Positions 42,560 through 51,236 of a stretch of DNA of 64,000 bases are shown here, piece by piece. How positions within the stretch are numbered: the stretch's first letter is position 1; each line of letters begins with the position of its first letter. The notes below the pieces were generated by a model, which was given only the letters and a program-made list of their open reading frames with translations, was not told the origin of the DNA and searched no databases. The position numbers and the translations under genes were made by a program. Source of the stretch: Alsobacter sp045348435 (lineage in GTDB: Bacteria; Pseudomonadota; Alphaproteobacteria; Rhizobiales; Beijerinckiaceae); contig NZ_CP157484.1 in NCBI RefSeq assembly GCF_045348435.1, positions 1 through 64,000 on the forward strand. The letters run 5' to 3'.

Positions 42560-43774
42560 GTGTCCTGGATAGCGACGCCGGCCATTCGGCCGTTCGGGTC
42601 CGTGCGGATTTTCGCCCGGCTCGCCGCGGTCAGCCTCGCCGCCGCCCTCACGTCGGCCTGCGTCGGCTCCATGCCGGGCGTCGGCTCGCTCGGCGCCGCT
42701 CCCACCCCGGCGCCCGCCCCGGAGGCGCCCGCCATCGAGGCCGGGAAGCTGCGGGTCGGCCTCATCCTTCCGCTCACCGGAGGCGGCAACGCGGCCGTGG
42801 CGGCGAACTCCCTGAAGAACGCCGCCGACATGGCGGTGGCCGAGTTCTCCAACTCCAATGTGGCGCTCCTCGTCAAGGACGACCGCGGCGCGCCGGACGG
42901 CGCCCGCGACGCCGCCCAGCAGGCGCTGGCCGAGGGCGCGGAGGTCATCGTCGGACCGCTCTTCGCTCCCTCCGTGCAGGCGGCCGGCCAGGTCGCCCGG
43001 CAGGCCGGCAAGCCCGTCATCGCCTTCTCGACCGACGCCGGCGCCGCGTCGCGCGGCGTCTACCTGCTCAGCTTCATGCCGGAATCCGAGGTCGACCGGA
43101 TCATCGAGTTCGCGGCCTCCAAGGGCAAGCGCTCGATCGCCGCGATGATCCCGAACACCGCCTACGGGACGGTGGTGACGGCCGCCTTCCAGGAGGCCGC
43201 GGCCCGGCGCGGCGTGCGCGTGCCGGCGCTGGATCGCTACAATCCCGATCGCGCGTCCATCGAGGCGGCCGCCAAGCGGATCGCGGCCCTGGGCGACCAG
43301 GCCGATGCGCTCTTCGTCCCGGACGGCGGCGACGGCATGGGCCTCGTCGGCGCGGCCCTGGCCGCCAATGGGGTGACGGGCGCGCGCATGCAGCTCCTCG
43401 GCACGGGGCTCTGGGACGACCCGCGCGTGTTCGCCGCCAAGGGCCTGCAGGGCGGCTGGTTCGCCGCTCCCGACAAGGCGGGCTTCAACAACTTCGCCGC
43501 GCGCTACCGCGCCCGCTTCGGCAGCGATCCCACCCGCATCGCCACGCTGGCCTATGACGCGGTGTTCCTGGTCAATGCGCTCAACGCCAAATACGGGGCC
43601 CAGGCCTTCAGCGAGGCCACCTTGACCAACCCGGACGGCATCATCGGCACCGACGGGCTGTTCCGCTTCCGGCAGGACGGCGTCAGCCAGCGCGGCCTCG
43701 CCGTGCTGCAGGTCGGCGCCGGATCGGCCAGCGTGATCAGCCCGGCGCCGCGGTCCTTCACGCCGGGCGCCTGA
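42560..43774 (+). CDS. LpoA-like penicillin-binding-protein activator (periplasmic-binding fold lipoprotein)
   Basis: A 404-residue outer-envelope lipoprotein: signal with lipobox LTSAC at about residues 30-34, a Pro/Ala linker, then a Leu/Ile/Val-binding-type periplasmic fold (KLRVGLILPLTGGGNAAVA, VIVGPLFAPSVQAAGQVAR, PVIAFSTDAGAA). In alphaproteobacteria this gene sits next to rsmI and is annotated as an LpoA-type PBP activator, although only the LpoA C-terminal domain part is matched. GTG start at 42560 with GAGGAGGTTGAC ribosome-binding site. Confidence 0.82.
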   Translation: MSWIATPAIRPFGSVRIFARLAAVSLAAALTSACVGSMPGVGSLGAAPTPAPAPEAPAIEAGKLRVGLILPLTGGGNAAVAANSLKNAADMAVAEFSNSNVALLVKDDRGAPDGARDAAQQALAEGAEVIVGPLFAPSVQAAGQVARQAGKPVIAFSTDAGAASRGVYLLSFMPESEVDRIIEFAASKGKRSIAAMIPNTAYGTVVTAAFQEAAARRGVRVPALDRYNPDRASIEAAAKRIAALGDQADALFVPDGGDGMGLVGAALAANGVTGARMQLLGTGLWDDPRVFAAKGLQGGWFAAPDKAGFNNFAARYRARFGSDPTRIATLAYDAVFLVNALNAKYGAQAFSEATLTNPDGIIGTDGLFRFRQDGVSQRGLAVLQVGAGSASVISPAPRSFTPGA

Positions 43775-43804
43775 GCCCGGGCTCGCCGCCGGAACGCCTC
43801 CGCC

Positions 43805-43833
43805 CTTGATTTTTGGGCTCCGCGGCCTGATAT
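43805..43833 (+). promoter_or_regulatory. Possible RpoH-type promoter of grpE
   Basis: CTTGAT (43805-43810) followed 15 nt later by CCTGATAT resembles a degenerate sigma-32 -35/-10 pair, about 40 bp before the grpE ATG. No CIRCE element is seen. Weak evidence, based on position and function. Confidence 0.3.
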
Positions 43834-43873
43834 GCGGCCCATCCCCGTTCCATTGCGTGTACAAGCGACCATC

Positions 43874-44521
43874 ATGACCCATCCCGATCCGCAGACCGAC
43901 AAGACCCCCGAATCCGCTCCGTCGCCGGCCGCCGGCCAGGAGGGCGCGCCCGAATTCTCGGCGCAGGGCGCGGACGCGGAGCGCGATGTCCACTCGGTCA
44001 TCGAGGCGCTCAACGCCGAGAACACGGGCCTGAAGGACAAGGTCCTGCGGACGCTGGCCGAGATGGAGAACCTGCGGCGCCGGACCGAGAAGGAGGTGGC
44101 GGACGCGCGCGTCTACGCCACGACCAACTTCGCCCGCGACATGCTGACCGTGGCCGACAACATGCGCCGCGCCCTGGAGGCGCTGCCGGCCGAGGCCGCC
44201 GCCGCCGCCGAGGGGCCGCTGAAGGCGCTGATCGACGGCATCGAGCTCACCGAGCGCGATCTGTTGAAGACGCTCGAGCGCCACGGCATCCGCAAGCTGG
44301 AGCCCAAGGGCGAGAAGTTCGACCCCAACCTGCACCAGGCCATGTTCGAGGTGCCGGACCCGTCCGTCCCCAACGGCACGGTGCGCGAGGTCGTGCAGTC
44401 CGGCTTCGTGATCGGCGATCGCGTGCTCAGGCCGGCGCTGGTGGGCGTCGCCAAGGGCGGGCCGAAGCCCGGGCAGAACGGCGGCGAGCCGGCGGGCGCG
44501 AACGTCGACCGCCAGGCCTGA
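43874..44521 (+). CDS. grpE: Nucleotide exchange factor GrpE
   Basis: A 215-residue DnaK co-chaperone. An acidic Pro-rich start is followed by the long coiled coil (IEALNAENTGLKDKVLRTLAEMENLRRR, about residues 45-75) and the beta-wing (FDPNLHQAMFEVPDPSVPNGTVREVVQSGF). The ATG at 43874 was chosen over an upstream in-frame ATG at 43832. hrcA is not in the expected adjacent place. It converges with the GNAT gene. Confidence 0.95.
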   Translation: MTHPDPQTDKTPESAPSPAAGQEGAPEFSAQGADAERDVHSVIEALNAENTGLKDKVLRTLAEMENLRRRTEKEVADARVYATTNFARDMLTVADNMRRALEALPAEAAAAAEGPLKALIDGIELTERDLLKTLERHGIRKLEPKGEKFDPNLHQAMFEVPDPSVPNGTVREVVQSGFVIGDRVLRPALVGVAKGGPKPGQNGGEPAGANVDRQA

Positions 44522-44534
44522 GCCGCCGCGCCGG

Positions 44535-45080
44535 TCAGATCGGCTTCCAGTAGAAGAGCGTGTCGCAGGGCCGCCCGTCCGGCCACAGCGCGTAGCCGGG
44601 GATGACCCCGACGCGCCGGTAGCCGAGGCGGTCGTAAAGCCGCGCCGCGTCGCCCTCCAGCTGTGTGTCGAGCGTCAGCATGGTGCGGCCCAGCGCCCGG
44701 GCGTGCGCCTCGGCCGCCAGCATCAGGCGCTCGGCATGGCCGAAGCGCCGGCTGTCGCGCCGCACCAGCAGCTTCATGATCTCGCAGCGATGCGGCTGGT
44801 TCGGCTTGCCGGAGGGCGCGAGCTGCACCGTGCCGACCAGCCGGTCGCCGTCGAAGGCGCCGAACAGAACCACCTCGCCGGCCTCCACGGCCGCCGCGAC
44901 GTCGGCGTAGAAGCCGACCCCCTCGGCCATCGAGAAACCATCCATGAAGCTCACCGACGCGCCGCCTTCGACGCAGTCGACGAGCACGGCCGCGAGGTCC
45001 GGGATCCTGGCCCGGGCCTCGTCGGATTCCAGGATCCGCACCTGCATGGCGCGGGCCTGCGGGGCGCCGGCCTCGCTCAC
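44535..45080 (-). CDS. GNAT-family N-acetyltransferase
   Basis: A 181-residue acetyltransferase: motif A region VRRDSRRFGHAERLMLAAEAHA (acetyl-CoA pyrophosphate loop) and AARLYDRLGYRRVGVIPGYA. FYWKPI ends the protein. Its ATG overlaps the gpmA stop by 4 nt (ATGA), so it is the downstream partner of gpmA. Substrate not predictable. Confidence 0.83.
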   Translation of the reverse strand: MSEAGAPQARAMQVRILESDEARARIPDLAAVLVDCVEGGASVSFMDGFSMAEGVGFYADVAAAVEAGEVVLFGAFDGDRLVGTVQLAPSGKPNQPHRCEIMKLLVRRDSRRFGHAERLMLAAEAHARALGRTMLTLDTQLEGDAARLYDRLGYRRVGVIPGYALWPDGRPCDTLFYWKPI

Positions 45081-45697
45081 GCGGCGAGGACCTGCTTGGT
45101 GGCCACGGTGGAGTCGGCGTTCAGCCGGTAGACCAGCGGCACGCCCGTATCGAGCTCCATCGACGGGATGGTCTGGGGCGTGAGGCGGTCGAGCACCATC
45201 ACCAGCGCGCGCAGGGAGTTGCCGTGCGCGGCCACCAGCACGCGCTCGCCCCGCAGCACGCGCGGCAGGATCTCCTGGCAGTAATAGGGCAGCACGCGCG
45301 CGACCGTGTCCTTGAGGCTCTCGCCCCCGGGCGGCGAGACGTCGTAGCTGCGGCGCCAGACATGCACCTGCTCCTCGCCCCAGCGCGCCCGCGCGTCGTC
45401 CTTGTTGAGGCCGGAGAGGTCGCCATAGTCGCGCTCGTTGAGCGCCTGGTCGCGGATGGTCTGGAGCCCGGTTTGGCCGAGCTCGGCCAGGATCAGGTCG
45501 TTGGTGGCCTGCGCCCGCGACAGCGCCGACGTGAAGGCGATGTCGAAGGCGAGCCCCAGCGCCTTCAGCCGCTGGCCCGCCGCCTTCGCCTCGCCGACGC
45601 CCTTCTCGGTCAGGCCGGGGTCCTTCCAGCCGGTGAACAGGTTCTTCAGGTTCCAGTCGCTCTGGCCGTGGCGGACGAGGACGAGCAGTCGATCCAT
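45077..45697 (-). CDS. gpmA: 2,3-bisphosphoglycerate-dependent phosphoglycerate mutase
   Basis: A 206-residue cytoplasmic enzyme of glycolysis and gluconeogenesis (3-PG to 2-PG). The phosphohistidine motif VRHGQSDWN lies near the N-terminus; ERDYGDLSGLNKDDAR and VAAHGNSLRALVM carry the second catalytic histidine. It is slightly short compared with the E. coli enzyme (about 250), as is usual in Rhizobiales. It begins 31 nt after the dapB stop and overlaps the downstream GNAT gene by 4 nt. Confidence 0.93.
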   Translation of the reverse strand: MDRLLVLVRHGQSDWNLKNLFTGWKDPGLTEKGVGEAKAAGQRLKALGLAFDIAFTSALSRAQATNDLILAELGQTGLQTIRDQALNERDYGDLSGLNKDDARARWGEEQVHVWRRSYDVSPPGGESLKDTVARVLPYYCQEILPRVLRGERVLVAAHGNSLRALVMVLDRLTPQTIPSMELDTGVPLVYRLNADSTVATKQVLAA

Positions 45698-45728
45698 GGG
45701 ACGGTGTCTCCGATGCGCGGGATGAAAG

Positions 45729-46544
45729 TCAGATGTCGCCGAGGCCCAGCACGTCGTCCATCCCGTAGAGGCCGGGCTTGCGGCCCTTGCCCCACAGGGC
45801 GGCCCGGACGGCGCCGCGCGAGAACAGGCTGCGGTCCTCTGCGAGATGCGTGAGGACGAGGCGCTCATGGGGCCCGGCGAAGACGACGCTGTGCTCGCCC
45901 ACCACGGTGCCGCCGCGCAGCGCCGCAAAGCCGATGTCGCCCGCCCGTCGCGCGCCCGTCTGGCCGTCGCGGCCCCGGTCGGACCGCTCGGCCAGCGAGA
46001 TCCCGCGGCCCGAGGCGGCGGCCTCGCCCAGCAGCAGCGCCGTGCCGGAGGGCGCGTCCACCTTGGCCCGGTGATGCATCTCGACGATCTCGATGTCGAA
46101 CTCTTCGCCCAGCGTCCGCGCCACCTTCCGGGTCAGCGCCGCCAGCAGGTTCACGCCGAGGCTCATATTGCCGGACTGGATGACGACCGCGTGCCGGGCC
46201 GCGGCCTCCAGCCGTCCCATGTCGGACGCGTCGAGGCCCGTGGTCCCGACGACATGGACGATGCGGGCCTGCGCGGCGAGCTCCGCGAAGCCGGAGGTCG
46301 CCGCCGGGCTGGTGAAATCGAGCACGCCCTCGGCCTGGGCGAACACCGGCAGGGGATCGTCCACGATGCGCACGCCCGTCTCGCCGATGCCGGCGAGGAG
46401 CCCGGCGTCCTGGCCCAGCGCGATGGAGCCGGCATGCTCGATCGCCCCGCACAGCACCGCGCCGGGGGTCTCGTGGATGGTCTTGACCAGCATCCGGCCC
46501 ATGCGCCCGGCGGCGCCGACGACGACGAGACGCATCTCGGACAT
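45729..46544 (-). CDS. dapB: 4-hydroxy-tetrahydrodipicolinate reductase
   Basis: A 271-residue NAD(P)H-dependent enzyme of lysine and DAP synthesis. Nucleotide-binding motif VVGAAGRMGRMLV at the start; GTTGLDASDMGRLE; and the family signature EMHHRAKVDAPSGTAL with the catalytic His-His-Lys. Start ATG 46544 after GAGAGGAGTTCAGCC. It is the first gene of a dapB-gpmA-GNAT cluster. Confidence 0.95.
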   Translation of the reverse strand: MSEMRLVVVGAAGRMGRMLVKTIHETPGAVLCGAIEHAGSIALGQDAGLLAGIGETGVRIVDDPLPVFAQAEGVLDFTSPAATSGFAELAAQARIVHVVGTTGLDASDMGRLEAAARHAVVIQSGNMSLGVNLLAALTRKVARTLGEEFDIEIVEMHHRAKVDAPSGTALLLGEAAASGRGISLAERSDRGRDGQTGARRAGDIGFAALRGGTVVGEHSVVFAGPHERLVLTHLAEDRSLFSRGAVRAALWGKGRKPGLYGMDDVLGLGDI

Positions 46545-46628
46545 GGCTGAACTCCTCTCAACCGCGCCGGTATAGAGCATTTCCGGCCAAAAGGGACCCG
46601 GCTTGAGCGGCCCGGGCCGGGCCCCGCC

Positions 46629-47084
46629 TCACAGGCGCTTGGTCACGACCGGCCGGCCATGCCCGAGGCGCGCGACGGCGTCGGGCGTGCGGGCCTCGTC
46701 CAGCGCCAGGTAGCCGCGGCGGAACATGAACTCGGTCGCCTCCGCGTCCTGCGGGACGGCCAGCACGGAGGCGTAATAGGCCCAGCGGCCATATTCCTCG
46801 ACGGTGGTGACCAGCGCCGAACCGACGCCCTGGCGGCGCGCGTCCGGCGCCACCGCGAGCGTCTCGACGGTCATCATGCCGTCGATGTCGCCGACCGCCG
46901 CCACCCCGACGAACTCGCCCGTGTCGTCCCGCACCGCCACGAAGCCGCGGCCGGCGATAGAGAGAGCCTCGAGCATCGGCAGGTCGACCGGATGGCCGGA
47001 CCGGGCCGCGAGCGCAAAGAGCGCGTCGGACTCCGATCCCTCCGCGTAGCGGATGGAGAGCCCGTCCGCCAGTTCGCGCTTCAC
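46629..47084 (-). CDS. GNAT-family N-acetyltransferase
   Basis: A 151-residue acetyltransferase with VETLAVAPDARRQGVGSALV as the CoA-binding motif A (RRQGVG) and VPQDAEATEFMFRRGYLAL. The ATG at 47084 overlaps the stop of the DUF1330 gene by 4 nt, indicating coupled translation. Substrate unknown. Confidence 0.85.
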   Translation of the reverse strand: MKRELADGLSIRYAEGSESDALFALAARSGHPVDLPMLEALSIAGRGFVAVRDDTGEFVGVAAVGDIDGMMTVETLAVAPDARRQGVGSALVTTVEEYGRWAYYASVLAVPQDAEATEFMFRRGYLALDEARTPDAVARLGHGRPVVTKRL

Positions 47085-47386
47085 GAGGGCTGCGGCCCGT
47101 CATACCCGCCGATGATGATCAGGTCGGAATAAGCCGCGTTCTTGCGAAACGCCCGGGCCCGGCTGTATTCGGGCGAGTGGAAGCAGTCCAGCGCCTGCTG
47201 GTAGGTCGGGAACTCGATGACGATGTTGCGGGCCTTGGCCCCGCCCTCGGCCACCTCGAAGGGGCCGCCCCGCACCAGGAATTTCGCGCCGTATTTGGCG
47301 AAGGCCTCGGCGTTGGCGGCGCGGTACTTCTCGTACTCCTCGGCGTTCGTCACCTCGACATGCGCGATCCAGTAGCCCTTGCTCAC
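47081..47386 (-). CDS. DUF1330 domain protein (copy 2)
   Basis: A 101-residue ferredoxin-like dimeric alpha-beta-barrel protein of the DUF1330 family: MSKGYWIAHVEVTNAEEYEKY, AEAFAKYGAKFLVRGGPF, RNIVIEFPTYQQALDCFHSPEY. It is a clear paralog of the protein encoded immediately upstream. Four-nt overlaps on both sides suggest a coupled operon of the two DUF1330 genes and the GNAT gene. Function not known. Confidence 0.87.
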   Translation of the reverse strand: MSKGYWIAHVEVTNAEEYEKYRAANAEAFAKYGAKFLVRGGPFEVAEGGAKARNIVIEFPTYQQALDCFHSPEYSRARAFRKNAAYSDLIIIGGYDGPQPS

Positions 47387-47685
47387 GGCTGCTCTCCATC
47401 GAAGCCTTCGACCAGCAGGAACTCGCCGCGGCTGACGCCCTCGCGGTGCTTCTTGGCGGCCTGGTATTCGGGCGAGTCGTAGTAGCGGCGGGCCTGCTCG
47501 TAGCTCTCGAACTCCAGGATGACGTTGCGCTTGCGGGCCTCGCCTTCCAGCGCCTCGCTCCGGCCGCCTCGCGCCAGGATGCGCGCGCCATGGATCCGCA
47601 TGGCTTCGAGCGCTCCCTTGGCGTAGAGCGCATACTGGTCGGCGTCGTCCACGTCGACACGGGCGACGATGTATCCCTTGGGCAT
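47383..47685 (-). CDS. DUF1330 domain protein (copy 1)
   Basis: A 100-residue DUF1330 protein: MPKGYIVARVDVDDADQYALY, GARILARGGRSEALEGEARKR, NVILEFESYEQARRYYDSPE. Start ATG 47685; the long open frame upstream to 47997 lies on DNA that belongs to pyrF on the same strand in another frame. First gene of the three-gene DUF1330-DUF1330-GNAT set. Confidence 0.87.
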   Translation of the reverse strand: MPKGYIVARVDVDDADQYALYAKGALEAMRIHGARILARGGRSEALEGEARKRNVILEFESYEQARRYYDSPEYQAAKKHREGVSRGEFLLVEGFDGEQP

Positions 47686-47776
47686 ATCATGGTCCTCGCG
47701 GGGTCTTCGCCCCGATCCGGGCAGCCAAGCCCATCGGGGACGCGGGGTCAATCGCGCAGAGGCGCTCAGATGGCGC

Positions 47777-48481
47777 TCAGAGCGCGCCGGCGATCTCCGC
47801 GACGATCGCGTCGGCGGCGGCGCGCGGATCGGCGGCCTGGGTGATCGGGCGCCCCACCACCAGCGCGTCCGCCCCGGCCCGGATCGCGGCGGCCGGAGAG
47901 GCGGCCCGCTTCTGGTCGCCCAGCGCCGCGCCGGCCGGCCGGATGCCCGGCGTGACGAGGTCGACGCCCGGCCCCACCAGCGGCCTGATGGCGGCAAGCT
48001 CCTCGGGCGACAGGATCAATCCCCCGGCCCCGAGGTCGCGGGCCTGGCGGGCGCGGCGCGCCACCAGATCTTTCACGGCCAGGCCGTAGCCGGCCTCGGC
48101 GAGGTCCGCGTCGTCATAGGAGGTCATCACCGTGACGGCCAGGATCTTGAGCCCGGAGCCCTGGCTGGCGGCGACGGCCGCCCTCATGGTCTGCGGATAG
48201 GCGTGGACGGTGAGATAGGTGGCGCCGAGCCGGGCGATCTGCTCGGTGGCGCGGGTGACCGTGTTGGGGATGTCGTGGAACTTCAGGTCGAGGAAGACCT
48301 TCTTGCCCTCGCCGATGAGCCGCTTGGCGAAATCCAGGCCGCCGGCGTAGATGAGCTCGAGCCCGACCTTGTAGAACGCGACACTGTCGCCCAGCCGCTC
48401 GGTCATGGCCTGCGCCTCGGCGACGCTGGGCAGGTCGAGCGCGACGATCATGCGGTCGCGCGGGGTCTGTGCTCCGGTCAT
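47777..48481 (-). CDS. pyrF: Orotidine 5'-phosphate decarboxylase
   Basis: A 234-residue TIM-barrel enzyme, last step of UMP synthesis. The active-site motif KKVFLDLKFHDIPNT carries the catalytic lysine and aspartates; MIVALDLPSVAEAQAM opens the barrel and DLVTPGIRPAG is the phosphate-binding strand. The ATG overlaps the stop of the histidine-phosphatase-like gene by 4 nt, so both are in one unit. Confidence 0.95.
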   Translation of the reverse strand: MTGAQTPRDRMIVALDLPSVAEAQAMTERLGDSVAFYKVGLELIYAGGLDFAKRLIGEGKKVFLDLKFHDIPNTVTRATEQIARLGATYLTVHAYPQTMRAAVAASQGSGLKILAVTVMTSYDDADLAEAGYGLAVKDLVARRARQARDLGAGGLILSPEELAAIRPLVGPGVDLVTPGIRPAGAALGDQKRAASPAAAIRAGADALVVGRPITQAADPRAAADAIVAEIAGAL

Positions 48482-49074
48482 TCGGGCTCTCCGATTCTGG
48501 CGTCCTCGAGGGGGCGCCAGCGGTGGAGCACGCGCAGGGTGGACCTGTCAAAGGCGAAGACGTTGCCGCCGCCATTCGGCGGCTGGTCGAAACGGCGGTC
48601 GATGGGGAGGCTGCTCAGGGCGCAGGTGAGCAGCGTGCCGACGCCGCCATGGCCGGCGAGCGCCACGTCCCCCGCCGGGGCGGCCTCAAGCGCGCGCCGG
48701 GCGGCCGCAAGCACGCGGGCCTGCGCGTCGACGGCGCGCTCCCAGCCGCGCACGCTGTGCGTCGGGCGGGCGAAGAACGCATCGGCGGTCGCCTCGAACT
48801 CCGGCGGAGGCAGGAAGCCGGTGGCGCTGCGGTCGTTCTCGTGCAGCCCCTCCATCACGCTCACCGGGGCCCCGGAGGCCTCCGCCAGCATCATCGCCGA
48901 CTCCACGGCCTTGGCCTCGTCCGAGGAGATGATCGCCTTCAGCGCCGCGACCCAGGGGCGGCCGGCGACGGCGGCCAGCCGCTCTCGCCCGAGAGGCGAA
49001 AGGGACCACCGGGGAACCGGGACGGCGGGATCGACGCGGACCTGGGGATGGCTGACGTAATAGACCGTCGACAC
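48478..49074 (-). CDS. Histidine-phosphatase superfamily protein with altered RHG motif
   Basis: A 198-residue protein of the phosphoglycerate-mutase-like fold. The opening VYYVSHPQVRVDPAVPVPRW sits where RHG occurs in active members, but reads S-H-P. EGLHENDRSATGFLPPPEF and VALAGHGGVGTLLTCAL (second His) are present. The altered first motif may reduce or change phosphatase activity. Starts at GTG 49074 with AAGGG upstream. Lies between the PmtA-like and pyrF genes, overlapping pyrF by 4 nt. Confidence 0.75.
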   Translation of the reverse strand: MSTVYYVSHPQVRVDPAVPVPRWSLSPLGRERLAAVAGRPWVAALKAIISSDEAKAVESAMMLAEASGAPVSVMEGLHENDRSATGFLPPPEFEATADAFFARPTHSVRGWERAVDAQARVLAAARRALEAAPAGDVALAGHGGVGTLLTCALSSLPIDRRFDQPPNGGGNVFAFDRSTLRVLHRWRPLEDARIGEPE

Positions 49075-49079
49075 GCCGG

Positions 49080-50027
49080 TCAGCCCTTGCGGGCGTGCTG
49101 GCGCGTCCTGATCGCGCGCAGCTGCGCGTCCGCCGCCACATGCGCGTCGGGGCCTTCCATATGGGCGTTGATGCGGCGCAGCAGCTCCAGCGTGGGGCGC
49201 ACGCGCTCGTCGCGCAGCACCCGGTCGGAGCGCTCCTCCCAGGCCTGCTTCACCTTGTCGGCGCCGTCGAGCAGGTCGTCCCGCACCCGGTCCGTGTGGG
49301 CCTTCAGGCGCCGGATGAAGGCGGCGTCGACCCGGCGCGGCGCGCGGGCGGCCGCCAGCGCAGCCTCGTCCGCCCGGCGATAGACCCACACCCGCGCCGG
49401 CGGAATGTTGAGCCAGACCGGAGGCGACACCTCGGCCGCCACGCCGGGCCCGCGCGGCGCGGGCGAGGTCAGCCCATAGGTGAACTGGATGAAGGGCGCG
49501 CGCGGCGCCATCAGCCCGAAGGCCCGCACGAGCAGCTGCGCCCGCTCGGCTTCGGGGCGCGTCAGCAGCGGCAGGCTCGACACCACCGCCGCCGCCGGGG
49601 CGGGCAGCAATCCCCGCAGCGTCTCGTCGATGGCGTAGGCGTCGCCCTGGACGATGCGGGCGCGCGGAAAGCGGCGGGCGAGGAGCTTGCAGAATTCCGG
49701 GTCGAATTCGACCAGGATGAGCCGGTCGGGCGCGACGCCGCGCCGGATCAGGGCCTCGGTGACGGGGCCTGTGCCGGGGCCGAGCTCGATCACGGGGCCG
49801 GGCTGCGACGGGTCGACCAGCGAGGCCATCTCGCGGGCGAGGGCCGGACCGGACGGCGCGATCGCCCCGGTGAGCAGCGGATTGTCGAGCCAGCTCTTGA
49901 GGAACCGCGCCTCGTCCTGCAGCCGCCTGCCCAGGGGCCCGTGGAAACGGGTCTCCTTCGCTTTGGCCTTGGGACGTCGAGGTTGCGGCTGCAAGGGATG
50001 CTCCAGCGATCCTGTCGACACCCACAC
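49080..50027 (-). CDS. PmtA-like phospholipid N-methyltransferase
   Basis: A SAM-dependent methyltransferase (315 residues from GTG at 50027; an in-frame TTG with GGAG upstream at about 49994 is an alternative). Motif I is VIELGPGTGPVTEALI, post-I LILVEFDPEFCKLL, then VSSLPLLTRPEAE. Such proteins make phosphatidylcholine from phosphatidylethanolamine in Rhizobiales membranes. The C-terminal 90 residues are a charged helical extension beyond the usual ~200-residue PmtA, so substrate identity is uncertain. Confidence 0.72.
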   Translation of the reverse strand: MWVSTGSLEHPLQPQPRRPKAKAKETRFHGPLGRRLQDEARFLKSWLDNPLLTGAIAPSGPALAREMASLVDPSQPGPVIELGPGTGPVTEALIRRGVAPDRLILVEFDPEFCKLLARRFPRARIVQGDAYAIDETLRGLLPAPAAAVVSSLPLLTRPEAERAQLLVRAFGLMAPRAPFIQFTYGLTSPAPRGPGVAAEVSPPVWLNIPPARVWVYRRADEAALAAARAPRRVDAAFIRRLKAHTDRVRDDLLDGADKVKQAWEERSDRVLRDERVRPTLELLRRINAHMEGPDAHVAADAQLRAIRTRQHARKG

Positions 50028-50097
50028 TTAGGAGCGTGGGCTGAGGCGGTCAACTTTCGCGAGCGGACCGGCGCGCCGCGTCGACGAGCGGAGCGGC

Positions 50098-51228
50098 CTA
50101 CTCCGCCCCGCCGAAGAAATCCCGCACCTTGGCGAAGAAGCTGGCGCTTTCGGGCTGGGTGTCCTTGGAGCTCTCCGTTTCGAATTCGCGCAGGAGCTCC
50201 TTCTGGCGGCTGCTGAGCTTCTGCGGCGTCTCGACCACGACCTGGATGTACAGGTCGCCGTGGTCGCGCGAGCGCAGGATCGGCATGCCGCGGCCGCGGA
50301 TGCGGATCTGCTTGCCGGTCTGGGTGCCCTCCGGCACCTTGACGGTGCATTGCTCGCCGTCGAGCACCGGCACGCTGACCTCGCCGCCAAGCGCCGCCGT
50401 CACCATGGAGACCGGCACGCGGCAGAACAGGTCGGATCCGTCCCGCTGCAGGAACGCATGCGGCTTCAGCGACAGGAAGATGTAGAGGTCGCCATTGGGG
50501 CCGCCCCGCAGCCCCGCTTCGCCCTCGTTGGCGAGCCGGATCCGGGTGCCGTCCTCGACGCCCGCCGGGATGTTGACCGACAGCGTCCGCTCGCGCGTCA
50601 CCCGGCCGGCTCCGCCGCAGGAGCGGCACGGATCCTCGATCACCTCGCCGCGGCCGTGACAGCTCGGGCAGGTGCGCTCGATGGAGAAGAAGCCCTGGCT
50701 CGCCCGCACGCGGCCATGTCCGCCGCAGGTCGGGCACTGCTTGGCCTTGGAGCCCGGCTTCGCGCCCGTGCCCGAACACGCCTCGCAGGCGATGGAGGTC
50801 GGCACCTTGAGGGTCGCGGTCTTGCCCGCATAGGCTTCCTCGAGGGTGATCTCGAGATTGTAGCGCAGGTCCGAGCCGCGCTCGCGGCCATTGGCCTGCT
50901 GGCGTCCGCCGCGGCCCGTGAAGTCGCCGAACAGGTCCTCGAAGATGTCCGCCATCGAGGAGGCGAAATCATTGCCGAAGCCCGGGCCGCCCCCGCCGCC
51001 ATTCTCGAAGGCGGCGTGCCCGAAGCGGTCATAGGCGGCGCGCTTCTGCCCGTCGGAGAGGACCTGGTAGGCCTCGTTGAGCTCCTTGAACTTCGCCTCG
51101 GCCGCCTTGTCGCCCGGATTGCGATCCGGGTGATGCTTCATCGCAAGCTTGCGGAAGGCGGATTTCAGCTCCGTTTCGGTCGCGGTGCGGCTGACCTCGA
51201 GCAGTTCGTAATAGTCTGTCTTGGCCAT
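50098..51228 (-). CDS. dnaJ: Chaperone DnaJ
   Basis: A 376-residue type I J-protein. J domain with HPD at 33-35, Gly/Phe region near 70-100, four zinc-finger repeats (CEACSGTG, CPTCGGHG, CPSCHGRG, CRSCGGAG) and the C-terminal substrate-binding part. It hands unfolded clients to DnaK. Its ATG lies 8 nt after the hepT stop with no clear ribosome-binding site, so its translation is probably coupled to that gene. It is separated from dnaK by the HepT/MntA module. Confidence 0.96.
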   Translation of the reverse strand: MAKTDYYELLEVSRTATETELKSAFRKLAMKHHPDRNPGDKAAEAKFKELNEAYQVLSDGQKRAAYDRFGHAAFENGGGGGPGFGNDFASSMADIFEDLFGDFTGRGGRQQANGRERGSDLRYNLEITLEEAYAGKTATLKVPTSIACEACSGTGAKPGSKAKQCPTCGGHGRVRASQGFFSIERTCPSCHGRGEVIEDPCRSCGGAGRVTRERTLSVNIPAGVEDGTRIRLANEGEAGLRGGPNGDLYIFLSLKPHAFLQRDGSDLFCRVPVSMVTAALGGEVSVPVLDGEQCTVKVPEGTQTGKQIRIRGRGMPILRSRDHGDLYIQVVVETPQKLSSRQKELLREFETESSKDTQPESASFFAKVRDFFGGAE

Positions 51229-51236
51229 GGATGCGG

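Noticed and set aside
41111..44335. Minus-strand open frame of more than 1000 codons
   Set aside because: It is a GC-driven open frame; only its last 126 codons (yraN) are genuine. The rest is antisense to grpE and the LpoA-like gene and out of frame with rsmI.
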